Of a stretch of 64,000 nucleotides of DNA, positions 7,863 through 17,051 are shown piece by piece. Below the pieces are notes generated by a model. That model did no database searches. It saw only the letters and a list, made by a program, of their open reading frames with translations, and was not told where the DNA came from. Position 1 is the first letter of the stretch, and the number at the start of each line of letters is the position of its first letter. Made by a program: the position numbers and the translations under genes. The DNA is from Belnapia rosea (GTDB taxonomy: Bacteria > Pseudomonadota > Alphaproteobacteria > Acetobacterales > Acetobacteraceae): contig NZ_FMZX01000001.1 of the NCBI RefSeq assembly GCF_900101615.1, forward strand, positions 124,001 through 188,000. The letters run 5' to 3'.

Positions 7863-8210
7863 TTAGTGCCGATCGCGCGGATAGACGTAGGTGTTGCCAC
7901 CCATCAGCCGGCCGATCAGGTAGCCGCCGACGGCCGCGATCGCGACCGCCATCAGCGGCTTCTCGCGCACCGTGTCGGACAGCGCATCGGCGCGATCCTC
8001 GACCGCCTCGCGGGCGCGGGTCGCGTAGTCCTGCACCTGGTCGGCAGCGCCGGCCAGGGCCGGGGTGACGCGCTCCTGCATCAGGCGCTCCACCTGGGCG
8101 CGCAGCTTCGCCAGCTCTTCCTGCGCATCCGTCGTGACCCGGTCGGCCGAGGCGGCGGCCTGCTCCTTGAGGCGGCGGGCGTCGTTGGACATGTCGTTGG
8201 CTGCAGACAT
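7863..8210 (-). CDS. DUF883 (ElaB/YqjD-like) membrane-anchored protein
   Basis: A 115-residue protein: a long amphipathic coiled-coil (about 5-80), then a glycine-zipper membrane segment 'PLMAVAIAAVGGYLIGRLMG' near the C-terminus. In E. coli the relatives ElaB, YgaM and YqjD are inner-membrane tail-anchored proteins that associate with stationary-phase ribosomes; that role is known for the family, not shown here. The start at 8210 has GGAG eight bases upstream. It is the first gene of a two-gene unit with the holin-like protein, divergent from the ABC ATPase. Confidence 0.8.
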   Translation of the reverse strand: MSAANDMSNDARRLKEQAAASADRVTTDAQEELAKLRAQVERLMQERVTPALAGAADQVQDYATRAREAVEDRADALSDTVREKPLMAVAIAAVGGYLIGRLMGGNTYVYPRDRH

Positions 8211-8332
8211 CGTATCGCTCCTTGCGAGGTGGAAACTTGCCGCAGCAACGCGGCCTGCCGGCCATGGGTTCCGCCTTCGCGTTGACACCGGCGTCCTGCC
8301 CGGCGATGCCTCCGCCATCGGGAGAGCGACTG

Positions 8333-9403
8333 ATGGATGCACCGCTGTTGCGCTTCGAGGGGGTGCGGAAATCCGCTGCCGGGTTGCAGGATGTCAGCTT
8401 CGATCTCGCACGGGGCGAAACCCTGGCGTTGCTGGCACCGGCCGGCGCCGGCAAGTCGATGCTGCTCCGCCTGCTGGCCGGCACCGAGCGGCCCGATGCC
8501 GGGCGGATGCTGCTCGCCGGGCGCGACCTCGCCCCGCTCGCCGCGCCGCGCCGCGGCCTCTCGGCCTTCGAACCCGGCATGCCGCCGCGCCGTACCCTGC
8601 AGGAGGCGGTCGGCCAGCCCCTGCCGGGCTTCGACATCGCCGCCCGCGACAGGCCGGCGCGCATCGCCCGCGCGCTCACCGCCCTCGGGCTCGACGGGCT
8701 GGAGGGCCGTCGCGCCGACCAGCTCGGCCCGCTGCCCCAGCTTCGCGCCGCCTTCGCCCGCGCGCTCGCCCCGGAGCAGCCGATCCTGCTGCTCGACGAC
8801 CCCTTCGCCGGCCTCGATCCCGCCCCGCGCCGGGCGCTTGCCTTCGAGCTGCGCCGGCTGTTCCGCGCCCGCGGCCTCACCGTGCTGCTGGCGACGCGCG
8901 AAGGGGAGGAGGCGATGGCGCTCGCCGACCGCATCGCCGTGCTGGAGGAGGGCAGCATCGCCCAATGCGCCGCGCCACGCGCCCTCTACGAGGAACCCGC
9001 CACCGCCTTCATCGCCGGCCTGCTCGGCGAGAACAACCGGCTGCCCGGCACGGTGGAATGGCGGGAGGAGAGCGAATGCGGCATCCGCCTCGATTGCGGC
9101 CCGCTGGTGGAGGCGCGCGTCGCCGATGCCGGCGGGCCGGGCAGCCGCTGCATCGTCGCCATCCGCCCCGACCGCGTCGCCGTCGCCGCCCTGCCGGCGG
9201 AGGAGATGGGCGAGGGGGCGCTGCCGGCCGCGCTGCGCGACACCGTCTTCCTCGGCGACCATGTCCGCCTGCTGCTCGAATTAGGGGAGGGCGGCATGCT
9301 GGTCGCCCGCCGCCCGCCCGGCAGCCGCATGCCCGTCCCCGGCGGCCCGGCCTCCGTCGCCTGGGACCCCTACGCGGCCTTTGCCTACCGGGCATTGCGG
9401 TGA
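8333..9403 (+). CDS. Degenerate PotA/FbpC-like ABC ATPase with TOBE domain
   Basis: A 356-residue protein aligning end to end with PotA/FbpC-type importer ATPases, including the C-terminal TOBE fold (about 260-350). Most catalytic motifs have changed. Walker A survives as 'APAGAGKSM' (K41). The Q-loop Gln is Glu ('SAFEPG'). The LSGGQ signature is 'LGPLPQ' (131-136). The catalytic Glu after Walker B is Asp ('LLLDDPF', D155-D156). The switch His is Arg189 ('ATREGEEA'). The reading frame is intact and no permease or binding protein is adjacent. It may bind ATP without turning it over, or may have been re-purposed. The ATG at 8333 has GGAGAG upstream. Confidence 0.8.
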   Translation: MDAPLLRFEGVRKSAAGLQDVSFDLARGETLALLAPAGAGKSMLLRLLAGTERPDAGRMLLAGRDLAPLAAPRRGLSAFEPGMPPRRTLQEAVGQPLPGFDIAARDRPARIARALTALGLDGLEGRRADQLGPLPQLRAAFARALAPEQPILLLDDPFAGLDPAPRRALAFELRRLFRARGLTVLLATREGEEAMALADRIAVLEEGSIAQCAAPRALYEEPATAFIAGLLGENNRLPGTVEWREESECGIRLDCGPLVEARVADAGGPGSRCIVAIRPDRVAVAALPAEEMGEGALPAALRDTVFLGDHVRLLLELGEGGMLVARRPPGSRMPVPGGPASVAWDPYAAFAYRALR

Positions 9404-9465
9404 TGCCGCCTTGGTTCGCCCGCAGGGAGCCCCATCTGCCCCCCGCAACAATGAGGAGAGCGCCC

Positions 9466-10197
<732 letters not shown>

Positions 10198-10212
10198 CCG
10201 GGAACCGGGTGA

Positions 10213-10242
10213 GGGGGAGGGCGGTTGACCCCGCACTCCCCC
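10213..10242 (+). terminator. Nested GC hairpin after superoxide dismutase
   Basis: GGGGGAG (10213-10219) pairs with CTCCCCC (10236-10242), and inside it GCGG (10221-10224) pairs with CCGC (10231-10234). It sits 16 bases past the SOD stop and before the next gene, as a terminator would, but lacks a U-tract. Confidence 0.4.
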
Positions 10243-10264
10243 AACAACCCCCGAGGTCCCCCCC

Positions 10265-11371
10265 ATGCCGCAGCTCCGGCTGAAGCCGCTCAACCAGCAG
10301 ACCATCGTCATCACCGGCGCCAGCTCCGGCATCGGCCTCGCCACCGCCCGCGCCGCCGCCCAGGCCGGTGCCCGCGTCTTCCTCATCGCCCGCAACGGCG
10401 AGGCGATGGAGCAGATCGTCCAGGATCTCCGCAACCGCGGCGCCCGCGCTGACTATGCCGTCGCCGATGTCGGCAAGCTCGAGGAGCTGGAGGCCGCGGC
10501 CCGCAAGGTCGAGAGCGTCTTCGGCGGCTTCGACTCCTGGGTGAACGATGCCGGCACCTCGATCTATGGCGAGATCGAGAAGGTGCCGCTGGCCGACCAC
10601 CACCGCCTGTTCGAGACGAATTACTGGGGCGTCGTCCATGGCAGCACCATCGCCGCCCGCGCCCTGCGCCAGCGCGGCGGCGGCGCCATCGTCAATATCG
10701 GCAGCGTGCTGTCGGACCGGGCGATGATGCTGCAGGGCCCCTATTCCGCCACCAAGCATGCCGTCCGCGCCTTCACCGACGCGCTGCGGATGGAGCTGGA
10801 GCGGAGCGGCGCGCCGATCAGCGTCACCCTCATCAAGCCCTCGGGCATCGAGACCGGCTTCCAGGACCATGCCCGCAACTACCTCGACAGCCCCGGCGTC
10901 CGCGTCCCGCCCCCCGCCTATGAGCCGGCCCTCGTCGCCCGCGCCATCCTGCATGCCTGCGCGCACCGCAAGCGGGAGATCGTGGTGGGCTTCGGCGGCC
11001 ATGCCATCGCGCTGATGGGCGCGCTCTTCCCCCGCGCCACCGACCTGGTGATGGAGGCGATCGGCTACCCCGCCCAGGTCACCGACAAGCGCCCGAAGGC
11101 GAGCCGCGCCGACAACCTCTACCAGCCCCGCGAGGACGGCACCGAGAAGAGCCTGACCCGCCCCGTCGCCCCGGTGCGGAAGACCAGCCTCTTCCTTGAG
11201 GCCCAGCTCCACCCGGTGATGACGGCGGCGGCGCTGGCCGGCATCGGTGCCCTGGTGCTCGGCGCCACCGCCGCGCGGCGGATGGGTGGCGGCCGCGTCC
11301 TCATCCCCGGCCAGCGTCCGATGCGTCGCCTGGCGCGCGAGGCCCAGCGCCGCGTCGGCGGCTTCTTCTGA
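10265..11371 (+). CDS. Short-chain dehydrogenase with C-terminal membrane segment
   Basis: A 368-residue SDR oxidoreductase. The nucleotide-binding motif is 'TGASSGIG' near residue 20; the catalytic Ser lies in 'VNIGSVLSDRAMM' and Tyr/Lys in 'YSATKHAV'. After the ordinary 250-residue SDR domain comes an extension of about 100 residues with a hydrophobic stretch 'MTAAALAGIGALVLGAT' and a basic tail. This probably anchors the enzyme to the inner membrane. The substrate is unknown. The next SDR gene overlaps its stop (TGATG), so the pair is co-translated. Confidence 0.88.
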   Translation: MPQLRLKPLNQQTIVITGASSGIGLATARAAAQAGARVFLIARNGEAMEQIVQDLRNRGARADYAVADVGKLEELEAAARKVESVFGGFDSWVNDAGTSIYGEIEKVPLADHHRLFETNYWGVVHGSTIAARALRQRGGGAIVNIGSVLSDRAMMLQGPYSATKHAVRAFTDALRMELERSGAPISVTLIKPSGIETGFQDHARNYLDSPGVRVPPPAYEPALVARAILHACAHRKREIVVGFGGHAIALMGALFPRATDLVMEAIGYPAQVTDKRPKASRADNLYQPREDGTEKSLTRPVAPVRKTSLFLEAQLHPVMTAAALAGIGALVLGATAARRMGGGRVLIPGQRPMRRLAREAQRRVGGFF

Positions 11372-12216
11372 TGCCGCATCCGGCCCTGGTGCCCGGCGCC
11401 GTGGCGGTGGTCACCGGCGGCGCCGCCGGCATCGGCCTCGCCGCGGCGACGCGCTTCGCCCAGGCCGGCCTCCGCATCGTCCTCGCCGATCTCGGCGAGG
11501 ACCGCCTGGGCGCGGCGGCGGAGGCCATCGTGGCCGCCGCCCCCGGCGCCGAGGTGATGACGCACCAGGCGGATGTCGGGGACCCGGACCAGGTCGCCGC
11601 GCTGGAGGCCGCGGTGCGCGCCCGCTTCGGCGGGACGGATGTGCTGATGAACAATGCCGGCATCCAGCCCGGCAGCACCATCCTCGGACCGGCGGAGAAC
11701 TGGGAGCGCATCCTGCGCACCAATCTCTGGGGGATCATCCATGGCAGCCAGGTCTTCGTCCCCGGCATGATCGCGCGTGGCCGCCCCGGCCTCGTCATCA
11801 ATACCGGCTCGAAGCAGGGCATCACCACGCCGCCCGGCGACCCGGCCTACAATGTCGCCAAATCCGGCGTCCGCGCCTTCACCGAGGCGCTGCAGCACGA
11901 GCTGCGCAACACGCCGGGCTGCCGGATCGGCGCCCATCTGCTGATCCCCGGCTTCGTCTTCACCGGCCTCACCGCCAAGGGCCGCGCGGAGAAGCCCGCC
12001 GCCGCCTGGACGCCGGAGCAGACGGTGGATTTCATGCTGGAGCGGCTGGAGGCCGGCGACTTCTACATCCTCTGCCCCGACAACGACGTGCCGCGGGCCC
12101 TGGACGAGCGCCGCATCCTCTGGTCGGCGGGCGATATCGTCGAGAACCGCCCGCCCTTGTCACGCTGGCACCCGGACTATGCCGAGGCCTTCGCCGCCTT
12201 CGTCAGGGGCGGCTGA
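11371..12216 (+). CDS. Short-chain dehydrogenase/reductase
   Basis: A 281-residue classical-type SDR with 'TGGAAGIG' for NAD(P) binding, 'NNAG', Ser in 'NTGSKQGIT' and the catalytic pair in 'YNVAKSGV'. Oxidation or reduction of an alcohol/ketone is expected; the substrate cannot be told. It overlaps the preceding membrane-anchored SDR by one base, so the two may act on the same compound. It converges on the acetamidase gene with only one base between the stops, leaving no room for a separate terminator. Confidence 0.88.
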   Translation: MPHPALVPGAVAVVTGGAAGIGLAAATRFAQAGLRIVLADLGEDRLGAAAEAIVAAAPGAEVMTHQADVGDPDQVAALEAAVRARFGGTDVLMNNAGIQPGSTILGPAENWERILRTNLWGIIHGSQVFVPGMIARGRPGLVINTGSKQGITTPPGDPAYNVAKSGVRAFTEALQHELRNTPGCRIGAHLLIPGFVFTGLTAKGRAEKPAAAWTPEQTVDFMLERLEAGDFYILCPDNDVPRALDERRILWSAGDIVENRPPLSRWHPDYAEAFAAFVRGG

Positions 12217-12217
12217 C

Positions 12218-13183
12218 TCAGAAGAAGAGCCCCTTCTTCAGCATGCCATGCACGCCCTTCTCGCCGTTGACCGTCTGCGTCACATGGAAATCGACGGCGA
12301 GCGAGCAGAGCTGGTAGGCGTCCGCTGACGAGAGGTTGGTGCGCGAGACGATGAAGGCGATCATCTCGCGCAGCGCCTGCTTCATGGCGAGGTCGAGATC
12401 CTCGTGCATGCCCATGCTTATGTAGTGCGTCGGCGTCTCGGCGCGCGGGAAGCGCAGCACCGGGTCCTTCGCCCCGCCGCCCTTCTCGAGGTTGAGGCGG
12501 AAATGCCCGGTCAGGCAGATCTCGAGCGCATTGATGCAGACCTCGCCATCGCCCTGCACGCCATGCCCGTCGCCGGCCGAGAAGTTGGCGCCGGGGGTGA
12601 AGACCGGGAGGAACAGCGTCGCTCCCGCGCCGATTTCCTTGTTGTCGAGGTTGCCACCATGCGCCCGCGGCTCCTTGGTGGAGATGGTGCCCCATTCCTC
12701 CGGCCCCGCGACGCCCATCACCCCGAAGAAGGGCGAGAGCGGGATGGTGACGCCGGGGCCGACCGGCACGCGGCAGGTCATCGCCTCGCGGTCGACCGGG
12801 ATGTGGAGCACCCGCTTGTAGGGGAAGTCCTCCGGCAAGGTCCCCGCCAGCGGCCGGAAGGCGCAGAAGCCCCAGTCGCAGCCGAGGTCGATCCGCTCGA
12901 TATCGACGCGGAGGCAATCCCCCGGCTCGGCGCCCCGCACCGCGACCGGGCCGGTGAGGATATGCGGGCCATGGCGTGGCGGCGCCGCGGCATGGATCGC
13001 CGCCAGGCGCGGCGGGATGGCGAGGCCGCTGCCCGCCGGCGGCATCACGTCGGGGGCGCCCGAGACGCATTCGAGGATGACGAGGTCGCCCGGATCGACG
13101 GTCTTCACCGGCGGGAAGGCCGCGTCGAACCCGCCCCAGCGGATAGTCTCGAGCGTCGGTTCGATGTGATGGGTCGCAGGCAA
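12218..13183 (-). CDS. Acetamidase/formamidase (FmdA/AmdA) family protein
   Basis: A 321-residue metal-dependent amidohydrolase of the FmdA/AmdA family, which releases ammonia from short amides such as formamide or acetamide. Recognisable parts are 'PGDLVILECVSGAPDVMPP', the central 'GVMGVAG' region, 'HGGNLDNKEIGAGATLFLPV' and 'ANFSAGDGHGVQGDGEVC', which hold the conserved metal and active-site residues. Its length is in the usual range (about 310-410). It stands alone, downstream of repeat copy B, with no amide transporter next to it. Confidence 0.9.
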   Translation of the reverse strand: MPATHHIEPTLETIRWGGFDAAFPPVKTVDPGDLVILECVSGAPDVMPPAGSGLAIPPRLAAIHAAAPPRHGPHILTGPVAVRGAEPGDCLRVDIERIDLGCDWGFCAFRPLAGTLPEDFPYKRVLHIPVDREAMTCRVPVGPGVTIPLSPFFGVMGVAGPEEWGTISTKEPRAHGGNLDNKEIGAGATLFLPVFTPGANFSAGDGHGVQGDGEVCINALEICLTGHFRLNLEKGGGAKDPVLRFPRAETPTHYISMGMHEDLDLAMKQALREMIAFIVSRTNLSSADAYQLCSLAVDFHVTQTVNGEKGVHGMLKKGLFF

Positions 13184-13200
13184 GCCGGAATCCTCCCATG

Positions 13201-13252
13201 GAGCGTGATCGCCGAAGGCTGGAACGGCCGGAGGCGTGAATCACACGACAGA
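13201..13252 (-). repeat. Dispersed structured repeat, copy B
   Basis: The reverse complement of 13206-13245 matches copy A (341-380) at 35 of 40 positions. The TGAT-CGCC / GGCG-ATCA stem is kept: pair 13212-13234 is C-G here and T-A in copy A (352-374). It lies between the acetamidase start and the HExxH protein's stop. Confidence 0.7.
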
Positions 13253-13321
13253 ATGGCGCCCATGGTGCAGGGACAGAGGCGCAACGCAAGGGTCGCGCCT
13301 GAGGGAGCATCGCCGCGCCGC

Positions 13322-14020
13322 TCAACGTACTGCCGCCCGGAACACCTCCCGCAGCCGCCGCTGGTCGGCCGGGCAGACCTCGCCCAGGCGCTCGTATTCC
13401 GCCTGGCTGTCGATCCGTGCATGGGCCTGCTCGCGCGCGTCGCGCATCGCGGCCAGCGCCGGCTCGATGGCGTGCCGCAACCCCTCCTGCAGCCCGGCCA
13501 TGGCCTCGTCGAGCGTCGCCCCGCGCCCCTCGGCCCGCACCGCCCAGCCCGTTGCCGCGGCCCGCGCCTGCGCCGCCGCGGCCCGCAGCGTGCGCCGGTT
13601 CACCGCCACATGCCGCCGCTCATGGGCCAGCACCTCGCGCCAGAGGCAGCCACCGCGGGGGATCTCGCCGGCGATCCGCACCAGGTGCTCGTTCTGCACC
13701 AGGGCGAGGGCAACCCGTGCCGGCCGGGCGCAGACCCCGCCCGTGCCGCTGCGGTAGCGGGTGTCGATCTCGCTCCTCCATTCGACGCGGGAGGTGGTGA
13801 GCGCCAGGTGGTGCAGCAGCGGGCTGCGCGGCAGCCCCGTCTCGCCATGCAGCGCGTCGATGCCGAGCGCCCGGCTGATCACCGGCTCCGGGTCCGTCAC
13901 CGTCATGCGGATCTCGGGCGCGCCGGCGGGGCAGGGCGGCACCTCCTCCGCCCGCGCCGCCCCCGCCGCGACGGCGAGGAGCGCCGCCGCCAACCGGACG
14001 CGGCCAGGAATCAGAGCCAT
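13322..14020 (-). CDS. Exported HExxH protein, putative metalloprotease
   Basis: A 232-residue protein with a signal peptide (to about residue 24, 'GAARA') and a zinc-protease-like motif H133-E-R-R-H137 in 'VLAHERRHVAVN', followed by a long helical C-terminal part. The arrangement recalls DUF922-type putative Zn proteases, but I cannot confirm that family. Periplasmic proteolysis or a structural zinc site are both possible. Its start overlaps the 3' end of the corA-like gene by 10 bases, suggesting co-expression. Confidence 0.65.
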   Translation of the reverse strand: MALIPGRVRLAAALLAVAAGAARAEEVPPCPAGAPEIRMTVTDPEPVISRALGIDALHGETGLPRSPLLHHLALTTSRVEWRSEIDTRYRSGTGGVCARPARVALALVQNEHLVRIAGEIPRGGCLWREVLAHERRHVAVNRRTLRAAAAQARAAATGWAVRAEGRGATLDEAMAGLQEGLRHAIEPALAAMRDAREQAHARIDSQAEYERLGEVCPADQRRLREVFRAAVR

Positions 14021-14997
14021 CCCTTCCGCTTGAAGTAGAGGATCGGCAGCACCGCCGAGACTATCATCACCACCAGCGCCATCGGGTAGCCGAACTTCCA
14101 GGTGAGCTCCGGCATCACCTGGAAGTTCATGCCGTAGATGCTGGCGATCAGCGTCGGCGGCATCAGCGCCACCGAGGCCACGGTGAAGGTCTTGATGATG
14201 GCGTTCTGCTCGACATTGATGATGCCGAGCACCGCGTCGAGCAGGAAGTTTGCCTTGCTGTTCAGGAAATTCGCATGCTCGACGAGCGATCGCACGTCGC
14301 GCACCAGCGTCTTGATCAGCGGCTGGTTCTCGCGCCGCACCGCCGTCGCCTTCTCGGCGGTGAGGAAGGTGAGGATGCGCGACAGGCCGAGCAGCGTCTC
14401 GCTCGCCCGCGTCGTCACCTCGCCCACCTGGCCGAGGGTGATGAGCGCGTCCTTCAGGTCGGCATCCTTGGTGGTCGCCTTGACCTTGGCCTTGGCGGTG
14501 CGGAAGGCGGCCTGGCTCGCACGGTCCATCTCGGCCGCGATGCGCTCGAGGATGTCGGCCAGCCGGTCCACCACCTGCTCGAACAGGTGCAGCATCACCC
14601 CGTCCGGCGTCGTCAGCAGCTGCACCGGCGTGCGCTGGCAGCGGGCGGAAAAGACCGCGAAGGCCTTCGGCGTCGCGTAGCGCACCGTCACCAGCGCCGA
14701 GTTGCCGAGGACGAAGGTGATGGCGGTCGAGCCAAGCTCGCCGCCCTCCACGCCGTAGAGGAAGGGCGCGGTGAGGAAGAGCGCATCCTCCTCGCGGTAG
14801 AGGCGGGAGGAGCTTTCGATCTCCTGCATCTCCTCCCGCGTCGGGATCTCGAGGCGCAGCGCGGCCTGGACCTGCCGCTCCTCCTCCTGGGTCGGGGTCA
14901 GCAGGTCGATCCAGACGGCGCGGCCCAATGTCTCGGTGGCCTGCGCCCCCTCGCGCACGACGAGCTGGCCGGCCTCGACGGAATAGGTGGTCAGCAT
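14011..14997 (-). CDS. CorA-family magnesium/divalent cation channel
   Basis: A 328-residue member of the CorA family, which forms pentameric inner-membrane channels for Mg2+ (some take Co2+ or Ni2+, or export Zn2+). It has the usual large cytoplasmic alpha/beta and coiled-coil domain, then two C-terminal membrane helices separated by the diagnostic 'YGMNF' and ending in the basic 'YFKRKGWL'. The length is typical. It is divergent from a Bug protein gene and overlaps the HExxH gene downstream. Confidence 0.92.
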   Translation of the reverse strand: MLTTYSVEAGQLVVREGAQATETLGRAVWIDLLTPTQEEERQVQAALRLEIPTREEMQEIESSSRLYREEDALFLTAPFLYGVEGGELGSTAITFVLGNSALVTVRYATPKAFAVFSARCQRTPVQLLTTPDGVMLHLFEQVVDRLADILERIAAEMDRASQAAFRTAKAKVKATTKDADLKDALITLGQVGEVTTRASETLLGLSRILTFLTAEKATAVRRENQPLIKTLVRDVRSLVEHANFLNSKANFLLDAVLGIINVEQNAIIKTFTVASVALMPPTLIASIYGMNFQVMPELTWKFGYPMALVVMIVSAVLPILYFKRKGWL

Positions 14998-15076
14998 GAT
15001 GGGTCCCCCGGCCGGTCGGGCCTCGGGCTTCTAGCCGCGACGGCGCCGCAAGTCACGGGGGGGCGGGTCACTGGCC

Positions 15077-15111
15077 CACCCCTTGCTCACCACCCGGTGA
15101 TCCAGGGGGTG
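15077..15111 (+). promoter_or_regulatory. Two-tier hairpin covering a Shine-Dalgarno site
   Basis: CACCCC (15077-15082) pairs with GGGGTG (15106-15111), and inside it TCACC (15087-15091) pairs with GGTGA (15096-15100). The only Shine-Dalgarno-like sequence of the following gene (AGGGGG, 15104-15109) is in the outer arm, a few bases before the ATG at 15116. Confidence 0.4.
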
Positions 15112-15115
15112 CGCC

Positions 15116-16096
15116 ATGTTCAGACGCGGATTGCGGATTTTCGGGGCAATGCTCTGCATGGCCCTTGGGCAGGCAGCCCGGCCGGCCCAGGCGGAGGCCT
15201 GGCCCACCCGCCCGGTCCGCATCGTCGTCGTCTTCCCGCCCGGCGGCTCCTCCGACATCGCCGCCCGCGTGCTGGCCGAGGCCCTGGCGCCAAGGCTCGG
15301 CCAGCGGGTGCTGGTGGACAACCGCCCCGGCGCCGGCGGCACGCTGGCCGCCGCCCATGTCGCCCAGCAGCCTCCCGACGGCACGACGGTGATGCTCAGC
15401 AACACCGCCCCGATCGTCACCTCGCCGCCGCTCTACGCGCGCCCGGGCTATGACCCGCTGAGCTCCTTCACCCATATCGCCTATATCGGCGCGACGCCGA
15501 TGGTGGTCGTCACCAACCTCCAGGTGCCGGCCCAGGACCTGAAGGGGCTGATGGCCTGGATGCGCGCCCAGCCCCAGCCCGCTACCTTCGGCACCTCGGG
15601 CGCCGGCTCGGTCGGGCATGTCGTCGGTACGATGTTCAGCCAGCAGACCGGCATCCCGCTGAACCATGCGCCCTATCGCGGCTCGCAGCCCATGCAGGCC
15701 GACCTGCTCGGCGGCTCCATCCTGCTCTCCTTCGACACGCTGCCGGAGAATGTGGAGAACATCCGCGCCGGGCGCCTCCGCGCCTATGCGGTGACGGCGC
15801 CCGCCCGCGCGCCGAGCGTCCCCGAGGTTCCGACCACCGGCGAGGCGGGGCTGCCCGACCTGCTCGCCCAGAACTGGCTCGGCCTCTCCGGCCCCGCCAA
15901 CCTGCCGCCCGAGGTGACCCGGCGCCTGCACGGCGAGGTCTCCGCCCTGTTGCAGACCGCCGCCATCCAGGAGAGGCTGGCAACCGTCGGCATCATCACC
16001 GGCGTGAAGACGCAGCCCGAATTCGCCGGCTTCGTCGCCGGGCAGGTGAACACCATCGGTGCCGCCGTCCGGGCCATGGGGATCAGGAATGACTGA
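15116..16096 (+). CDS. Bug-family (TctC-like) substrate-binding protein
   Basis: A 326-residue periplasmic solute receptor. The signal peptide ends near 'AARPAQAEA', followed by 'PVRIVVVFPPGGSSDIAARV' and 'VDNRPGAGGTLAAAHVA', which form the ligand-binding loops of the family. No membrane partners are close. The deaminase gene starts inside its last codons (8-base overlap), so both, and perhaps the DUF3237 gene, form one unit. That context hints at a nitrogenous or aromatic ligand. Translation may be limited by the hairpin at 15077-15111. Confidence 0.88.
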   Translation: MFRRGLRIFGAMLCMALGQAARPAQAEAWPTRPVRIVVVFPPGGSSDIAARVLAEALAPRLGQRVLVDNRPGAGGTLAAAHVAQQPPDGTTVMLSNTAPIVTSPPLYARPGYDPLSSFTHIAYIGATPMVVVTNLQVPAQDLKGLMAWMRAQPQPATFGTSGAGSVGHVVGTMFSQQTGIPLNHAPYRGSQPMQADLLGGSILLSFDTLPENVENIRAGRLRAYAVTAPARAPSVPEVPTTGEAGLPDLLAQNWLGLSGPANLPPEVTRRLHGEVSALLQTAAIQERLATVGIITGVKTQPEFAGFVAGQVNTIGAAVRAMGIRND

Positions 16097-16571
16097 CGAG
16101 GAGGCGCTGCGCCGCGCCATCGCCCTCTCCGCCGAGGCCGCCGCCACCCCCGGCTGCGAGCCCTTCGGCGCCGTGGTGGTGCGCGACGGGCAGGTGGTGG
16201 GGGAGGGGTTCAACCGCTCCCGCAGCCGGCTCGACCCGACCTCGCATGGGGAGACCGAGGCGATCCGCGATGCCTGCGCCCGGCTCGGCACGCTCGACCT
16301 CGGGGGCTGCACCGTCTTCACCTCCTGCGAGCCCTGCGCCCTCTGCGTCGCCGCGATGCAGATCACCGGCATCGCGCGGGTGGTCTATGCCGCCTCCCTC
16401 GCCGATAGCGGCCGCATCCTGGCCGGCGTACCGAAGGAGCGGCGCCGCGGCGGCGACGTGGCCGCGCTCCGCCGCGAGGCCGGCGCCCCGATCGGCGCGG
16501 GCCGCATCCCCGCCCGCCAGGCCCTGGTGGCGGAGGCGGTGGCGCTACTGGAGACATGGGCGAAGGGGTAG
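16089..16571 (+). CDS. Nucleoside/guanine deaminase-like zinc enzyme
   Basis: A 160-residue member of the CMP/dCMP deaminase superfamily. Zinc and catalytic residues are in 'SHGETEAIRDA' (H-x-E) and 'TSCEPCALCVAAM' (P-C-x-x-C), the arrangement of guanine deaminase and tRNA-adenosine deaminase relatives. The 'GCEPFGAVVVRDG' start and short length favour a free-base or nucleoside substrate over tRNA. I chose the ATG at 16089, which overlaps the Bug gene by 8 bases, over 16059. Its partner Bug protein might import the substrate, though this is conjecture. Confidence 0.88.
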   Translation: MTDEEALRRAIALSAEAAATPGCEPFGAVVVRDGQVVGEGFNRSRSRLDPTSHGETEAIRDACARLGTLDLGGCTVFTSCEPCALCVAAMQITGIARVVYAASLADSGRILAGVPKERRRGGDVAALRREAGAPIGAGRIPARQALVAEAVALLETWAKG

Positions 16572-16597
16572 GCTTCCCGGCCACCGGAGGACGCGTC

Positions 16598-17050
16598 ATG
16601 CCACCCAGCCTCGACTTCGTCGCGGCGGCCGAATTCGATGTCGCCGCGCCCATCATCCTCGGCCCCGGCCCGCAGGGGGAGCGCCGCGTCGTCCCGATCC
16701 TCGGCGGCCGCGTCGCCGGGCCGCGCCTCGCCGGCGAGGTGCTGCCGGGCGGCACCGACCACCAGCTCATCCGCCCCGACGGCGTGACGGAGATCGTTGC
16801 CCGCTACACCATCCGCCTCGCCGACGGCGCCCTGGTGCATGTGGTGAACAGCGGTCTCCGCCACGCCGCGCCGGAGGACATGGCCCGCCTCCTCCGGGGC
16901 GAGCCCGTCCCGCCCGAGCGCGTCTATTTCCGCACGGTGCCGGTCTTCGAGACCGCCGCGCCCGCCCATGCCTGGCTGCACCGCGGCATCTTCCTCGGCT
17001 ATGGCGAGCGCCGGCCGGCCGCCGTCCGCATCCGCATCTACGCCGCCTGA
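16598..17050 (+). CDS. DUF3237 domain protein
   Basis: A 150-residue soluble beta-barrel protein of the DUF3237 family, recognised from 'LGPGPQGERRVVPILGGRVAGPRLAGEVLPGG' broken across residues 25-56, 'EIVARYTIRLADGALVHVVNSG', and the closing 'YFRTVPVFET' with 'FLGYGERRPAAVRIRIY'. The role is unknown; family members sit in aromatic and organic-acid catabolic loci. The start at 16598 is fixed by GGAGG seven bases upstream. It lies 26 bases after the deaminase gene and converges with the next Bug gene. Confidence 0.85.
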   Translation: MPPSLDFVAAAEFDVAAPIILGPGPQGERRVVPILGGRVAGPRLAGEVLPGGTDHQLIRPDGVTEIVARYTIRLADGALVHVVNSGLRHAAPEDMARLLRGEPVPPERVYFRTVPVFETAAPAHAWLHRGIFLGYGERRPAAVRIRIYAA

Positions 17051-17051
17051 C

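Noticed and set aside
7537-8958. A 473-codon minus-strand frame spanning three genes
   Set aside because: It covers the holin-like, DUF883 and ABC ATPase genes in the wrong frame and has shadow composition.
8333-9403. Calling the degraded ABC ATPase a pseudogene
   Set aside because: No stop codon or frameshift occurs, the TOBE domain is preserved and a good ribosome-binding site is present, so it is reported as a divergent gene.
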